Part shown: in pieces, positions 44,660 through 56,472 of the stretch | Position numbering within the stretch: position 1 is the first letter of the stretch | Layout: every line of letters begins with the position of its first letter | Source of the DNA: Capsicum annuum | Lineage: Eukaryota; Streptophyta; Magnoliopsida; Solanales; Solanaceae | Reading direction: 5' to 3' | DNA length: 64,000 bases | NCBI RefSeq assembly: GCF_002878395.1 | Contig: NC_061120.1 | Coordinates: forward strand, 117,085,519 to 117,149,518 | The notes under the pieces: model-generated | What the model saw: only the letters and a program-made list of their open reading frames with translations | Database searches by the model: none | What the model was told of the DNA's origin: nothing | Translations under genes and position numbers: made by a program

Positions 44660-46810
44660 ATTATTTTGGCTTTTGAGCTTTAGTAATTTCTTGAGTTTTG
44701 AAATTCTCTAGATATCATACGACTTAGGCTTACTAGTCCTATGATGTGGATATGATTTAGGGGTCTTGGTCGTATGTTACTTAGGGTGATTTTGGTTTTT
44801 TAATGTCCAAGATATGAATAGGCACCATATGAGTCGTATATATATGATACGAGTAAAAAACTACTCGTGTATTGATCAATATGTCATACCCTTGGTAGGC
44901 TGCCCAGTGTATGGTTCTAAGGTACTTATCATATGATGAAGGTACAACTTAGGGAAGGAGAGCCATATGGTAGACAGTGTGTGATGTCTAATATTATGTC
45001 TAAGGTATGAGTGGTGGGTACCACTCGTATGTTGTGTGTACAAGTCAAGAGCAGAGTCGTACCTTCCTGCAGTGATTTTTACAATCTAGGTTAGGGGTAT
45101 TCTTGACATTTCCTCTCTTAACCCTTTTGACCCCATAACTTAGAACACTTTTAGGACTTAATTTTCCCTATTATTCTCAATCAAAAATACTTTAAACGTT
45201 CTCAAATCCCTTTCAAGCTCTTGGGAAAAGAAGAGGCTAGGGGTTCCATTATGGTGGTTAATTAAGGATCTCAAGGGTGGTCTATCTCTGTACTCTTTGG
45301 TATCTAAGGCATGATACTCCTCCCTCAATGTTTGTTCAACTAATACATGTTTTAATGAATGTTTTTCATGATATTATGAATAGTTTATGTTGATTTTAAA
45401 ATATATATTGGGGGTTTTGGTTACTAATGGTTGGGTAATGTTTTCTCATGTTTTATTTATGATTTTTAATGTTATAATATAGGTTTGAACATGTGGTTAA
45501 ACGGGAATGGTCAATTGGTACTTGTTGGAAACTATATTTCCTCAATATCTTAGTTTAATCCTATGAGAATGGTTTTGTCACATGGTTTGACTTTTATTAA
45601 AACTATTGCATTGCATAATATAGTAATGAAACCTAAATTGGTTTAAATGGTTTTAAATGGTTTATAAGGACTTGTTGGCCATGGTATTAGTTTAATTAAA
45701 AATCATGTGGGGTACATGGGAATCCCCTAAGTGTTTGCTAATGATATTACTTGCAAGCTATAGTCGGTATGACGACACCACTACATAATAATTAACTTAT
45801 GAAATTGGTGGTTTGGTTGTGTTCTAATGGTTTTAAATGGAAAGTAATAGCGGGTTGTGATAGCTTACCGTGAAGGTATGAGTCTGATGGATGGACATTG
45901 GAAACTTATGTTTGCAGACATGAGGGTTGGTTATAGTGACCTTATACTTGTGGGGTACATAGGAATGCCCTAAGTTATAATTGTATATATGTATCATGGA
46001 GGGGAAAGGGTCCATAGGAATCTCTGACCCCTGTGATATCTCTGATTTATGTGGCTACACGTATTAGGACCCGTTCAGGGGGTAACACTGGACCCATAAA
46101 GCCCTGGCTGGGTTATTATGGTAAAGCTACACAAACCCAGGTTAAAGGTTTTAAATGCACATTAAAATTGATTCCCTTTTATATACATATATATATATAT
46201 ATGTATACATGTATGTATGTATGGATGTGATTGCATATGGTTATTTACTTGGTTTTAAATATAGGTATTATTTTATCCTTACTCGTGTGTACATACTAGT
46301 GTTCACCCACTAACCTTTCTTCAGGCATTGTACAACCATGCAATATAGGAACCGACCATACTCCTCCTCCTACTCAGTGATTGGATTGGAAGATAGCTTT
46401 ATGTCAGATTGAAGTGGTGAGCTTCCATACTTTTGAAGACTTCATTTTTTGTTATGGATTTCTCTACATACTTTTATTATTTCTTAGACTTTGGTTTATG
46501 TCTATGGTCAGTGGAATATCCCGACCAAATATTGTTTTAAATTCATATAGAGGCTTCGTGAGGCTACTTTAGGTTGGCATAGGCGGTGTTGGTATTGGTA
46601 TCAGCCTTGGCATTATTATTATTATTATTATTAGGGCTGATATCACTTGACTATATTTTATTTGTGATTGTTCTATTTTTTTTGTTGTAAATATTCAGAA
46701 TTCATCCAACATAGGGTGTAGTATGGTTATGGTTGGGTATTGGGGGTGTTCTCCGATCCCGGTTGGGCTTGAGACACCCAACACAACTAGGACCTGATTT
46801 AGGTTATGTA
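44660..46810 (+). repeat. Element E 5' LTR (about 2.15 kb)
   Basis: Aligns with 51512-53512. The start is worn (TTATTTTGGCTTTTGAGC against TGAAACACCTTAGC). It has many CATACGAC/TCGTATG motifs (44710-45065), including the inverted repeat ACGAGTA-N6-TACTCGT at 44849-44868. A TATATA tract (46190-46205) and an ATT repeat (46612-46633) are longer than in the 3' LTR. Confidence 0.8.
46612..46633. repeat. (ATT)n microsatellite in element E 5' LTR
   Basis: About seven ATT units follow TTGGC. The 3' LTR has TTGGTATTGGTGTTGG at this place (near 53330), so the run grew after insertion. Confidence 0.85.
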
Positions 46811-46814
46811 AGAT

Positions 46815-46826
46815 TGGTATCAGACC
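46815..46826 (+). promoter_or_regulatory. tRNA-iMet primer binding site of element E
   Basis: TGGTATCAGACC differs at one base from TGGTATCAGAGC and lies four bases after the LTR end. Confidence 0.8.
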
Positions 46827-47009
46827 CCTAGGTTCATAGTCTCTTTGGAGTCTACAAATTTTTGTCGAGTAGAGTCTATTTTAAGTATTGTAGCATGCCA
46901 GACTCATAAGGGAGAGGCTATAGGGCATTTAGAAATATTCTTCTTTCTTGTGTTAAGCTATGGAGTCTAAGTCCTGCATTCTTCTCTAATTTCCATTTGT
47001 TCACTTTTT

Positions 47010-48250
47010 AGGTCATGCCTTGATGATCTGAAGTTCAAGAAAACTCTTCTCTCTTAGCTAGGGATAATATGGATAAGGCACACCGGTCTAGGGGTCTAGT
47101 TTTATATTATTCTGGAGTTCCACCAATTCCCTCAAGTCCTTCTCAGGCTCCTCAGGCTAAAGTGATAAACATTGAGTTTTTTCAGTCCATTTATATGTTA
47201 GCACAGTTGGTATTTACTCAGTATGAGTATGGTGTTCCTGTTACTCCATCTTCTGAGGCCACAAGGGTTAGACAGTTCATAAAGTTGAACCCTACTTCCT
47301 TTATGAGTGTTAAGGTTAAAGAGGATCCTCAAGGTTTTTTGGATAAAATAGAAAAGATTTTTTGAGTTATGCCACAAATATGGAAGGCATAAAGTTTATA
47401 CCTAATCAGTTGAAAGATATAGAGTACCAATTGTAAGAGGAATAGGAACAATCAAGGGGTGATAGTGCCGAGTCATCATTGTGGGAGGATTTCTCTAATG
47501 TTTTTTTGGACCACTTCTTTCCTCAGAAGTTTGGGGAAGCAAAAATGATAGATTTTCCTAAACAGGGTAAGATGTCAGTTCAGGAGTATATCTTAAAATT
47601 TAACCAGTTATTGCGGTATGCTCCAAAGTTGGTTTCTAGTATGAGGGCCCAAATTAGAAAGTTTGCTTTAGAATTATCTTATGAGTTGATCCTTATGATT
47701 AAGGCTACCTTGTTAATCAAGGACATAGATATATCTAGGTTGGTTATGTACATAAAGTAAGTAGAGGAAGAGAAGAAAAGTAGGCTAAGTTGGGAGAGAG
47801 GTAGGGAAGAAAGTTTAGATTCTCTAAGCATAATGGTTTCCAATAATAGAGTGGCAGAGATGGTAGTAAGTGGCCCAAGAAGAAGTGGGATGATTTGGGG
47901 TTTTTTTCGACAACTAGTGCTCCCTACCCAAATCCATTAGGTGATAGGCATTTCCACAGTGGCAACAACTTCAGGGCACATGGTACCTAATCTCAGGCTA
48001 GTGGGGCTCAGTTAAATCTATTATATCCGTTTTATAGATTTTATGGTCATTTATATCAGGGTTTCTGTGATGAGGGAATGGACAGGTGCTTTAACTGTAG
48101 TCAGCTAGGCAAAATGCTTAGAAATTATCCTATTGGTAAGGTTGCCTCTAGGGCAAATAAGGTTCCTATTGTATCTTATTTAGCCCTGACACTAAAGGGT
48201 GCATCATCTAGTTTCGGGACTAGTTAATACCGTCTTTATGCTCTCACTAC
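47010..48250 (+). pseudogene. Element E gag, broken
   Basis: ORF 47069-47365 (MDKAHRSRGLVLYYSGVPP and on, ending DPQGFLDKIEKIF) is the N-terminal part; a frame-shifted and stop-broken stretch leads to 47479-47760 with DFSNVFLDHFFPQKFGEAKM, MSVQEYILKFNQLLRYAPKL and LLIKDIDISRLVMYIK, the capsid domain. A damaged knuckle is at about 48089 (CFNCSQLGKMLRNY, His read as Lys and the last Cys as Tyr). Confidence 0.8.
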
Positions 48251-48259
48251 CCGATAGGA

Positions 48260-48650
48260 GTCCGAGGCATCACCTGATATCGTGACTGGTATGTCAAAAC
48301 TCTTTTCTCATGATGTGTACTATTTACTTGATTCGAGGTCTACTCTATCTTATGTGACCCCATTTCTGGCTGTGTATTTTGATTTTGTTCCAGAGTGTGT
48401 TTTTGACCCTTTTTCTATTTCTACCTCGGTAGCTAGCACTATGATTTCTAGAAGAGTATATAGGGTGTGTGGTATCTATAGGTAGTAAAAAAGTTGTGGT
48501 GGATCTATTTGAATTAGATATCAGGGATTATGATGTCATATTAGGGATGTACTGGTTGTATTCATACTGTGCATCCTTATACTCTCGGACCTATAAGGTC
48601 AGATTTAAATTCCCTAATAAGATAATTATTGAGTGAGAGAGTGACTCCCT
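48260..48650 (+). pseudogene. Element E aspartic protease, broken
   Basis: ORF 48282-48485 has DVYYLLDSRSTLSYVTPFLA, with Arg in place of the active-site Gly (D-S-R-S-T), and after a frameshift DYDVILGMYWLYSYCASL. Expected to be inactive. Confidence 0.75.
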
Positions 48651-48739
48651 ATCTCCTAAGAGGAGGCTTAAATCATATCTTAGAGTCTAGAGGTTGATCT
48701 CTAAGAGGTATCTTTATCATCTAGTCTAGAATAAAGATT

Positions 48740-49720
48740 CTAACTTAGAGGGTCCTTCTTTGCAATCTGTCCTAGTGGTGGATGAATTTTTGAGGTCTTT
48801 CGTGATGATCTTCCTGGTGTTTCTCTGAATAGGGAGATTGAGTTTGGGATTGATCTTGTTCCAGACACTCATCCAATTTTTATTCCTCCATATAGAATTG
48901 ATCGAGTTGATTTGAATGAACTTAAATAGTAACTAAAGAATCTTTTAGAAAAAGGTTTCATGCATCCTAGTATGTCCCTAAGGGGTGCCTTATTGTTATT
49001 TGTGGATAAGAAGGATGGTTCCCTTCAAATGTGTATTGATTATCAACATTTGAATAATATAATGGTAAAGAACAAGTATCCTCTTCTGAGACTAGATAAT
49101 TTGTTTGATCAGTTGCAGGGTTCTAAGATTTTCTCCAAAATTAATCTTTGATCCATGTAACATCAATTAAAATTAGGGAGGTGGATATCCCTAAAATAAC
49201 TTTCCATACTCGGTATGGTCACTTTGAGTTTTTGGTTATGTCTTTTGGGTTGACCAATACCCTGGTGACATTTATGGATTTGATGAATAGGGTCTTCCGT
49301 CAGTTTCTAGATCCGTTTATCATTGTGTTCATAGATGATATTTTGGTATACTCTGAGAGTGAGGTAGATTATGCTAATTTCCTCCATGTAGTGTTGCAGA
49401 CCTTGAAGGAGCAATAGTTGTATGCCAAGTTTTGAAAATGTGAATTCTGGTTGAACTCTGTCACTTTTCTGGGACATATCATTTCTAATGAAGGGATTAT
49501 GGTGGACCTACAAAAGGTTGCCGTGGTTAATAAGTGGCCTATACCCATGACACCAACTGATATCTAGAGCTTCTTGGGTTTAGAGGGTTTATTATATAAG
49601 GTTTGTAGAGGTATTTTCTTCTATAGCTACCCTATTGACTAAGTTGATTCAGAAGAAGGTAAAGTTCTTCTGGTCTAATGCTTATAAGGGTAGTTTTGAG
49701 AAGCTAATAGATAAGCTAAC
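48740..49720 (+). pseudogene. Element E reverse transcriptase, broken
   Basis: [40 protein letters not shown] and [18 protein letters not shown] (48960-49151), then after a frameshift [20 protein letters not shown] and [19 protein letters not shown] with the catalytic FIDD (49148-49417), then CEFWLNSVTFLGHIISNEG. Confidence 0.85.
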
Positions 49721-50160
49721 TTTGGCTCCATTCTAACTTTCCCTGAAAGCATGGACGGGTCTGTGGTTTATTGTGATGCATCTCGTGTGGGACTTGGTCG
49801 TGCTCTGATAAAGCATGGCAAGGTAGTAGCTTATGCTTCCAGCCAGTTGAAGTTGCATGTGAGGTATTATCTAACTCATGATTTGTATTGAAAATATGGC
49901 ATCAGTATTTGTATGGAGTACATGCGTACATTTTTTTGATCATAAAATCCTACAGTAAGTTTTTACTCAGAAAGAGCTTAACCTCAGTCAAAGGAGATGG
50001 CTCGAGCTACTCAAAGATTATGACATGAGTCTTCACTACCATCTAGGTAAATCTAATGTAGTTGTTGATGCTCTTAGCAGGTTATACATAGATAGTCTAG
50101 CTCATGTGGATAATGAGAAGTGGGATTTGGTAAAGGATATTCACCATTCATCTAAGCTTG
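49720..50160 (+). pseudogene. Element E RNase H, broken
   Basis: [20 protein letters not shown] with the first catalytic Asp, [19 protein letters not shown], then frameshifts, and LHYHLGKSNVVVDALSRLY (from 50025) at the end. Confidence 0.75.
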
Positions 50161-51070
50161 GAGTTTGTCTCTTGGACTATCAGGATGGTGGTGTGTTCAT
50201 TCAAAAAATGGCACAGTCGTCTTTGGGTGTTGAAATCAAGGAGAAGCAAGTGTTAGATACTATATTGTTGAGGATGAAGGGTGATGTTGGTGGGCAGAAA
50301 GTTATGGCCTTTAAGATTAGTGGTGATGGTACCTTGTGGTATCAAAGGAGGTTATGTGTTCCCTACGTTGATGGTTTATGAGAGAGGATCTTGGCTGAGG
50401 ACTAACTTCTCGGCTAAGGATTATGTAAGGTTGTATCTTCATGAGATTGTGAAGCTGCATGGGGTATCGCTTTCTATCATATAAGATCATGGTACACAGT
50501 TTATTTGTCACTTTTGGCGGTCATTTTAGAAAGGTTTAGGGACCAACTTTCCACCTGCAGTCGATGGGCAAGCAAATAGGACTATTTAGATATTGGAGGA
50601 CATGCTTCGTGCTTATGTGATTGAATATGGTGGTAGTTGGGTTGAGCATTTGCCTCTTGTGGAGTTTGCTTATAATAATAGTTGCCACTTTAGCATTGGG
50701 ATGGCTCCATTTGAAGTGTTGTATGGTAGGAGGTATAGGTCTCCCATTAGGTGGTTCGAGGTTGGTAAGGCATAGATGTTTGGCCTAAATTTGGTTCACC
50801 AATTCATAGAGAAGGTGAAGGTGATTTAAGGTAGACTTAAGGCTGCCCAAAGTCACCAAAAGTCCTATGCATATATGAGGCGAATTGAGTTATAGTTTGT
50901 GTTGGGGATAGGGTGTTCTTGAAGGTATCTCCCATGAAGGGAGTGATGAAGTTTGGTAATAAGGGGAATCATAGTCCTCAGTATATTGGTCCTTACTTGG
51001 TATGGAGAAGGGTTGGTAAGGTTGCTTATGAGTTGGAGTTGCCTTCTAGTTTGGCTGCATTCATTCGATA
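50160..51070 (+). pseudogene. Element E integrase with internal deletion
   Basis: The linker before integrase is present (GTLWYQRRLCVPYVDGL, a stop, then RILAED), but the sequence then jumps to NFSAKDYVRLYLHEIVKLHG. The HHCC zinc finger and the first catalytic Asp are missing. The later parts remain: SII, a stop, DHGTQF (near 50480), ILEDMLRAYVIEYGGSWVEH, PFEVLYGRRYRSPIRWFEVG, and SPMKGVMKFGNKGNHSPQYI. The text GGCTGAGGA / GGCTAAGGA stands on both sides of the join (about 50391 and 50413). Confidence 0.8.
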
Positions 51071-51511
51071 TTCATGTTTCTATGTTGTAGAATTTTATGG
51101 GTGATCCATCTCAAATCATGCCTAAAAAGGATATTGGTATTTCAGATTCTCTGTCTTGTGAAGAGGTCCCAGTTGAGATCTTGGATCGACAGATTCTTTG
51201 GTTGTGGACCAAGGATGTGGCTTTGGTCAAGGTTCTATGGAGGAACTACAAGGTCGAAGAGGCTACTTAGGAAGCGGAAGAGGATATGAAGTCCAAGTAT
51301 CCATTCCTATTTTCTGCTTCAAAAATTCATATGGAAGGTATGTGTTCTTCATCATACTTTTGTTTTCAAACTTTGTTAAAGGAAAGATTGACTTCTTTTC
51401 ATCTTTGTTTTCTAACTTAGTTAAAGGTTAGAGTTGTGGTGGTGGGATGTAAATCATGCTAGTCATGCCTTGTCCCATCATTCGAGGATGAATGATCCAA
51501 GTGGGGAAAAT
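51071..51511 (+). pseudogene. Element E chromodomain tail and polypurine tract
   Basis: After a frameshift the strand reads SLSCEEVPVEILDRQILWLW, TKDVALVKVLWRNYKVEEAT, a stop, EAEEDMKSKYPFLF, the chromodomain-like tail. The region then ends with the phrase GAGGATGAATGATCC and the purine tract GTGGGGAAAA before the LTR. ORFs 51074-51289 and 51198-51431 are shifted frames over it. Confidence 0.75.
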
Positions 51512-53516
51512 TGAAACACCTTAGCTTTTGACCCTTGAAAATTTATTTAGTTTTTAAACTCTCTGGACATCATATGACTTAGGCATACTAGTCGTATGAT
51601 ATGGGTATGGTTTAGGGGTCTTGGTCGTATGTTACTCAGTATGGTTTTGGTTGGTTACTATCTAATATACGAAGAGGCACCATACAGTGGACAGTGTGTG
51701 ACGTCCAATATTCTGTCTAGGGTACGAGTGATGGGTACCACTTGTATATTGTGTGTACAAGTCAAGAGGAGAGTCGTACCCTCCTGCAGTGTTTTTTACA
51801 GTTTAAGTTAGGGGTACTCTGTATATTTCCCCTATTAACCCTTTTGAACCCATGACTTAAAAAACTTTGGGACTTTATTTATCCTCTTATTCTCAATCCT
51901 AAACACTTTAAACACTCTCAAATCTCTCTCAAGCTCTTGGGAAAAGAAGAGGCTAGGGTTTCCTTCAAGGTGGTCAATTAAGGCTCTCAAGAGTGGTTTC
52001 TCTTCGTACTCTTTGGTATCTAAGGAATGTTACTCCTCCCTCATTGTTAGTTCAACTAAATACATGTTTTAATGAATGGTTTTCATGATATTATGGTGGG
52101 TTTATGTTTTTGAAATATATGTTGGGGTTTTTGGTTACTAATGGTTGGGTAATGTTTTCCTATGTTTTATTTATGGTTTTTAATGTTATAATGTTGTTTT
52201 GAACACGTGGTTGCATATAAATGGTCAATTGGTACTTGGTTTTGGTTTTAGAAACTATATGCCCTCAATATGTTTGTTACAATGCCTACGACAATGATTT
52301 TGTTACATGGTTTGACTTTTATTGAAATTATTGCATTGCGTTATATGGTAATGGAACCTGAATTGGATTAAATGAGTTTAAATGTTTTGGTAAGGCCTTG
52401 GTGTCCATGGTATTAGTTTAATTGGAAATTATGTGGGGTACATGGAAATCCCCTAAGTGTTGGCTAATGACATTGCTTGCAAGCTATAGTCAGTATGACG
52501 ATACCACTACATAATGCCTTGGTAATTAACACATGGAATTTGTGGTTTAGTTGTGTGCTAATGGTTTTAACTTATCAATAATAGCGGGTTGTGATAGCTT
52601 ACCGTGAAGGTGTGAGTCCGATGGATGGACACTGGAAACTTATGTTTGCGACATGAGGGTTGTTAATGGTGACTTTATACTTGTGGGGTACATGGGAATC
52701 TCCTATGTTATACTTGTATATAAGTATCATGGAGGGCGAAGGGTTCATGGGAATCCCCGGACCTTGTGATATCTTCGATTAGTGTGGCTACATGCACTGG
52801 GGTTTGTTCAGGGGGTAACACTAGAACCATATAGACCGTGGATGGATTATGATGGTAAAGCTACACAAACCCAGGTTAATGGTTTTAAATGCATGTTAAA
52901 CCTAGTTTCCTTTACCGGCATGAATTATATATATATATATGTATGGATGTGATCGCATATGGTTATTTACTTAGTTTTAAATATTGTCATTAATTTATCC
53001 TTATTCCTGAGTACATGCTAGCATTCACCCTCTAACTCGTCTTTGAACGATGTATCCCCACACGATGTAGGAACCGACTATACTACTTCTTATGTTCAGT
53101 GACTAGATTTGGGGTAAGTTTTGTGTTGGATAAAGTGGTGAGCTTACAAACCCCTAAAGGCTCCATTTCATGTTATGGACTTCTTTACATACTTTTATTA
53201 TTTCTTAGACTTTGGTTTAGGGATATTATTGGGGAAATATCCCGACCAGATGTCGTTTTGACTTCGGGTAGAGGCTTTGGGAGACTACTTGGCATAGGCA
53301 GTGTCGGTTTTGGTATCAGCCTTGGCATTGGTATTGGTGTTGGGGTAGACAACTCTTGATTGTATTTGATTTGTGATTGTTCTTTTTTTATATATTCGAA
53401 ATTCATCCGATATAGGGTGTAGTGCGGTTATGGTTGGGTATTAGGGGTGGTCTCCGGTCCCGGTTAGGCTTGATTCACCCAACATGACTAGGCCCTGGTT
53501 TGGGTCGTGTAACTAG
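51512..53516 (+). repeat. Element E 3' LTR (about 2.0 kb)
   Basis: Starts TGAAACACCTTAGC and ends TGGGTCGTGTAACTAG. Motifs like CATACTAGTCGTATG and GAGTCGTACC (51560-51785) precede a telo-box in reverse (TAGGGTTT, 51954-51961). ORFs 51596-51811 and 53099-53359 lie within and are not genes. Confidence 0.85.
51954..51961 (+). promoter_or_regulatory. Telo-box (reverse) in element E LTR
   Basis: TAGGGTTT, about 170 bases after the last GAGTCGTACC motif. The 5' LTR has a worn version (CTAGGGGTTCC) near 45238. Confidence 0.45.
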
Positions 53517-54020
53517 GCTTATTAATGGCTTGGTCATATGGTAAATTAATGTCCTGCAAGTCTTCTATGTGAACTCTCTTGGCCTTAATTGTTAGGACCT
53601 CCTTATCACCCTCTGCAAAGAAATAAAACTATCTCGGTGTACACAGAGGTCATAGCTGGACCACCTGAGGTATAACTGAGGGAGTGGATGCAACACGACT
53701 CTCTGTGAGATAACGTACCTCTGCTCGTAATATATCAAACTCCTCCATCATCTGGGCTAGATCTGACGCATCTGTCTCAGTGTATTAGTCTATAACCCAT
53801 CTCTCAAATTCATTGAGCCGTGTCTGTAAGTCGGCACGTAGCTTAGATAGTGCGGCCTCCCGTCGGGTTTGTGCTTGGTAAAATCTAGTCCTAACCCTTG
53901 ATCTCATCTTCTCATAGAGGATAGTCATCTCATTCTCGACAACCCTCACTTTAGCATCGTGGTCCTCTGGCTACCTATATCCTGTACCTGCGGTCAGGCT
54001 ATGGGCGAATGTGCCACCTG
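53517..54020 (-). pseudogene. Athila-like downstream ORF with a coiled coil (element D)
   Basis: Minus strand carries one long frame with few stops: VRVVENEMTILYEKMRSRVR, TRREAALSKLRADLQTRLNE, FERWVID, a stop, TETDASDLAQMMEEFDILRA, EVRYLTESRVASTPSVIPQV, and after a further stop EVLTIKAKRVHIEDLQDIN. The heptad pattern suggests a coiled coil. It lies after the integrase boundary motif, where Athila elements keep an extra ORF; I cannot assign a function and see no envelope-like features. Confidence 0.5.
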
Positions 54021-54348
54021 TGACCAGGCGATGCTGGGGCCATGTGCTGGGCAAAAAATTTTGGTCTGCTTTCCTGCAATTCGGATAAGGTCCCACAACC
54101 TAATTTTGAGGTCCCAAAAGTAAAATTAGATGCCAAAGTCCACAACCTTACACATTTTGTTCATCCTCAAAATTTCAACTTTTTGGCTTATTACTCAACT
54201 TACCGTGTGGGAATTGTGACCATTATGGGTTGATCACATAACACCCTTACCTGGAAATCGATGAATGTAGCAATTTTTTTACCATATTCCAGGTAAGTCC
54301 AAGAGCTAAAAACCTACAAAAAAGAAAAAAAAAGTGAACACTAATAAT
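54021..54348 (-). other. Element D spacer between downstream ORF and boundary motif
   Basis: No gene supported; the plus-strand ORF 54042-54233 is short and without a recognised motif. The sequence on the minus strand continues the start of the downstream ORF in degraded form. Confidence 0.4.
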
Positions 54349-54483
54349 AGTGGGTTGCCTCCCACCCAACGCTTGATTTAACGTTGCGGCATGACGTGGC
54401 TATGTTGGTTAGTCAGACTTCACCATCAAGCCATGGGTTGCCTCCCATGCAACACTTTATTTAATCTCGTGACACGACGTGGG
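54349..54483 (-). repeat. Athila integrase-end boundary motif, two tandem copies
   Basis: On the plus strand GGGTTGCCTCCCACCCAACG-type text occurs at 54351 and again, as GGGTTGCCTCCCATGCAACA, at 54434, about 83 bases apart, each followed by TTTAA(C/T)-like and GACGTGG sequence. In the element's orientation this is the GTGGGAGGCAACCC phrase that follows integrase in Athila elements. One copy is normal. Confidence 0.65.
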
Positions 54484-54539
54484 TGTCTTGACTATTGAGA
54501 ATTAATTAAGATACCAAATGGAATATCCTTCAGGGTCAT

Positions 54540-54930
54540 CAATAAAATCCATCACCGATACTACCATCATATCGGTTGGCTACTTTATTGACTTCTGGAT
54601 GTTGAATGTAGCCTCCTCACTGTTGACTCAGAATTTCAGCTCACTTTTCTCCATGTCAACCATTTCTCTACCTATGGACATAAATGGTCTTCCCAATATA
54701 ATGGGCATCTCGGTGTCAACCTCATACTCCAGGATGATAAAGTCAACCGGAAAGATGAAGGTATCCACCCTCATCATAACATTAAAAGAGATTCCCATAG
54801 GCTTCTTAATTGTGCGGCCAACCATCAATAGCCGCATAGAAGTCGGTTCAGAAGGGTTTAAGCCCAGTTGCTTGAATATGACCAATAACATCAAATTAAT
54901 GCTGGCTCCTAAATCAGACAAGGCTCTAAC
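54540..54930 (-). pseudogene. Element D aspartic protease (Athila type)
   Basis: ORF 54628-54921 reads SDLGASINLMLLVIFKQLGL, PTSMRLLMVGRTIKKPMGIS, DTFIFPVDFIILEYEVDTEM and PIILGRPFMSIGREMVDMEK. D-L-G-A-S is the usual form of the active site in Athila proteases and ILGRPF is the C-terminal block. It is the most complete Athila domain in the window. Homologous sequence ends at about 54540; RT should follow but does not. Confidence 0.85.
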
Positions 54931-55435
54931 AAAACGGGATGACTCAAAAGTACATGGTAGAGTGAATGCATTGGGATCACCCTTTTTTGTGCCAAAGACC
55001 TAGTTGTGACTGCACTGCAGTGGTGCATACCACCAATATCCTCAAATGTCGCTCCTTTCTTTCTTGTGACCAGTTGTTTTATGAACCTGTCGTATCTAGG
55101 TATCTGCTCCAATGCCTCAAGAAGAGGTATGTTCAAGCTCAATTTTTTCATCATATTAACGAATTGCTTGAACTTACCTTCCTCTTTCTTTTGCTTCAAT
55201 CTCTGAAGGAAAGGTGGGGGTGGTCTCGAAATTTATTTGATTTTTGACTCAATTATCGGACCCTTACCTTTGTCTTCAACAGCTTTACCTTTATCACCTA
55301 TTACCTTCTCATACTCAAAAGTAGGTGTTTCATCATCAGTAGCTTCTACAATAGGTCGTTGGGGATCCATAGTAGTGATACCACTCCTCGTGGTAATAAC
55401 AAGTACTTAACCATCAATCTTCCAATTTTGAACCG
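54909..55435 (-). pseudogene. Element D gag C-terminal region
   Basis: ORF 54909-55199 reads KFKQFVNMMKKLSLNIPLLE, ALEQIPRYDRFIKQLVTRKK, the conserved segment of Athila gag-pol before the protease, and CSAVTTRSLAQK. Upstream to about 55375 the frame carries MDPQRPIVEATDDETPTFEY and a Lys/Gly-rich stretch, broken by a stop near 55244. The frame shifts between this piece and the protease near 54920. The shortened LTR joins directly at about 55436, so the gag N-terminus is deleted. Confidence 0.75.
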
Positions 55436-56472
55436 TGTTAAGTAGTTATTAGATGAAATCTAACCATCTTACTAAGATAGAAACTAAAAGCGTGGATCGA
55501 CAGTTAAACTCCAAATTACTATTGTTTTTATCTTTTCGTAGTCATTACTCCTCTTTTGGAGTAAGTAGCAATATCTAGGAAAGATCCTAATGTGTGCACC
55601 CATTAAGAAAACTATTATAACAAAGATAAAGCAATGCATGCATGTGTACCAGTTCTGAACAATGAAAGAACTTCCCCTACTTTGTCAATCCGCCAGGATT
55701 TCCACAACCCTAGCTATGGGTTTTAGCCACTCATGCTTGTGAAGAAATCAATAACATTCATATTTAAAAACATAAATGAAATCACAATGATAAGAAGTAA
55801 TAAAACCCACAACCATAACTGAATATATGAACCTAAGCCAATACAATAGAATCGCAAGATCAAAATTGGATTTTGGAATCAAAATATGTTTGTGAATATC
55901 AAAAGTACATAACTCCTACTAAAAAACACATAAAGGGTATTTATAGTACATGAGGAAACCCTAAAACTAAAGCCCAAACAAAATAAGAGAAAACATAGTT
56001 GGTGGACACATGTGTTCCGTACCCTCAGTCTGGCATTGGGCGCAGGTAGTACCTTCAGTCCTAGCCTTGGGCGCAGGTACAAACCACATGTACTGGATGG
56101 ATAAAATCCTGCAAGTCAGCTCTCAGGATTTTGGACTTCTTGCACTTGCTTTTCCTTGCCTACGGTTTGTAGGTCCTACATACGATCCGTTGGTTCACTT
56201 AGTAGGTGTTGCGAGTTATCTTTTCAGCTCTTCTTCAATTCTCGAACATGATTTGATCACGATCAAGCCAGAAAGTGTCCTGAACATCCATAATTTCTCC
56301 AAAATAGCAAAAGAAAAAAACCCTTTTCACCCTTTTCATGAACTTATCATCCTAAACATGATTTCCTATAAAACATACCAAAAAAGCATCATATCAAACA
56401 AAATAACCTCAGAAACCTACATATTATCCTTGTTTTAAGCATAAAAGTGCAAATTTCTATAGAACATTAACA
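55436..56472 (-). repeat. Element D upstream LTR, shortened
   Basis: Matches 42250-43299 of the other LTR. Start (minus) TGTTAATGTTC at 56472. Contains GGGCGCAGGTA twice (about 56039 and 56069) and AAACCCTA at 55956-55963. The LTR part between 55436 and gag is deleted. Confidence 0.7.

Larger units (their letters stand above)
44660..53516 (+). mobile_element. Element E: Del/Tekay-like Ty3/gypsy element with a deletion in integrase
   Basis: LTRs at 44660-46810 and 51512-53516, primer site, gag, protease, RT, RNase H, partial integrase and chromodomain in one direction. A GCTTA duplication flanks it (44655-44659 and 53517-53521) and it interrupts element D. About 330-350 bp are missing from integrase at about 50400 by comparison with A and B. 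Confidence 0.88.
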
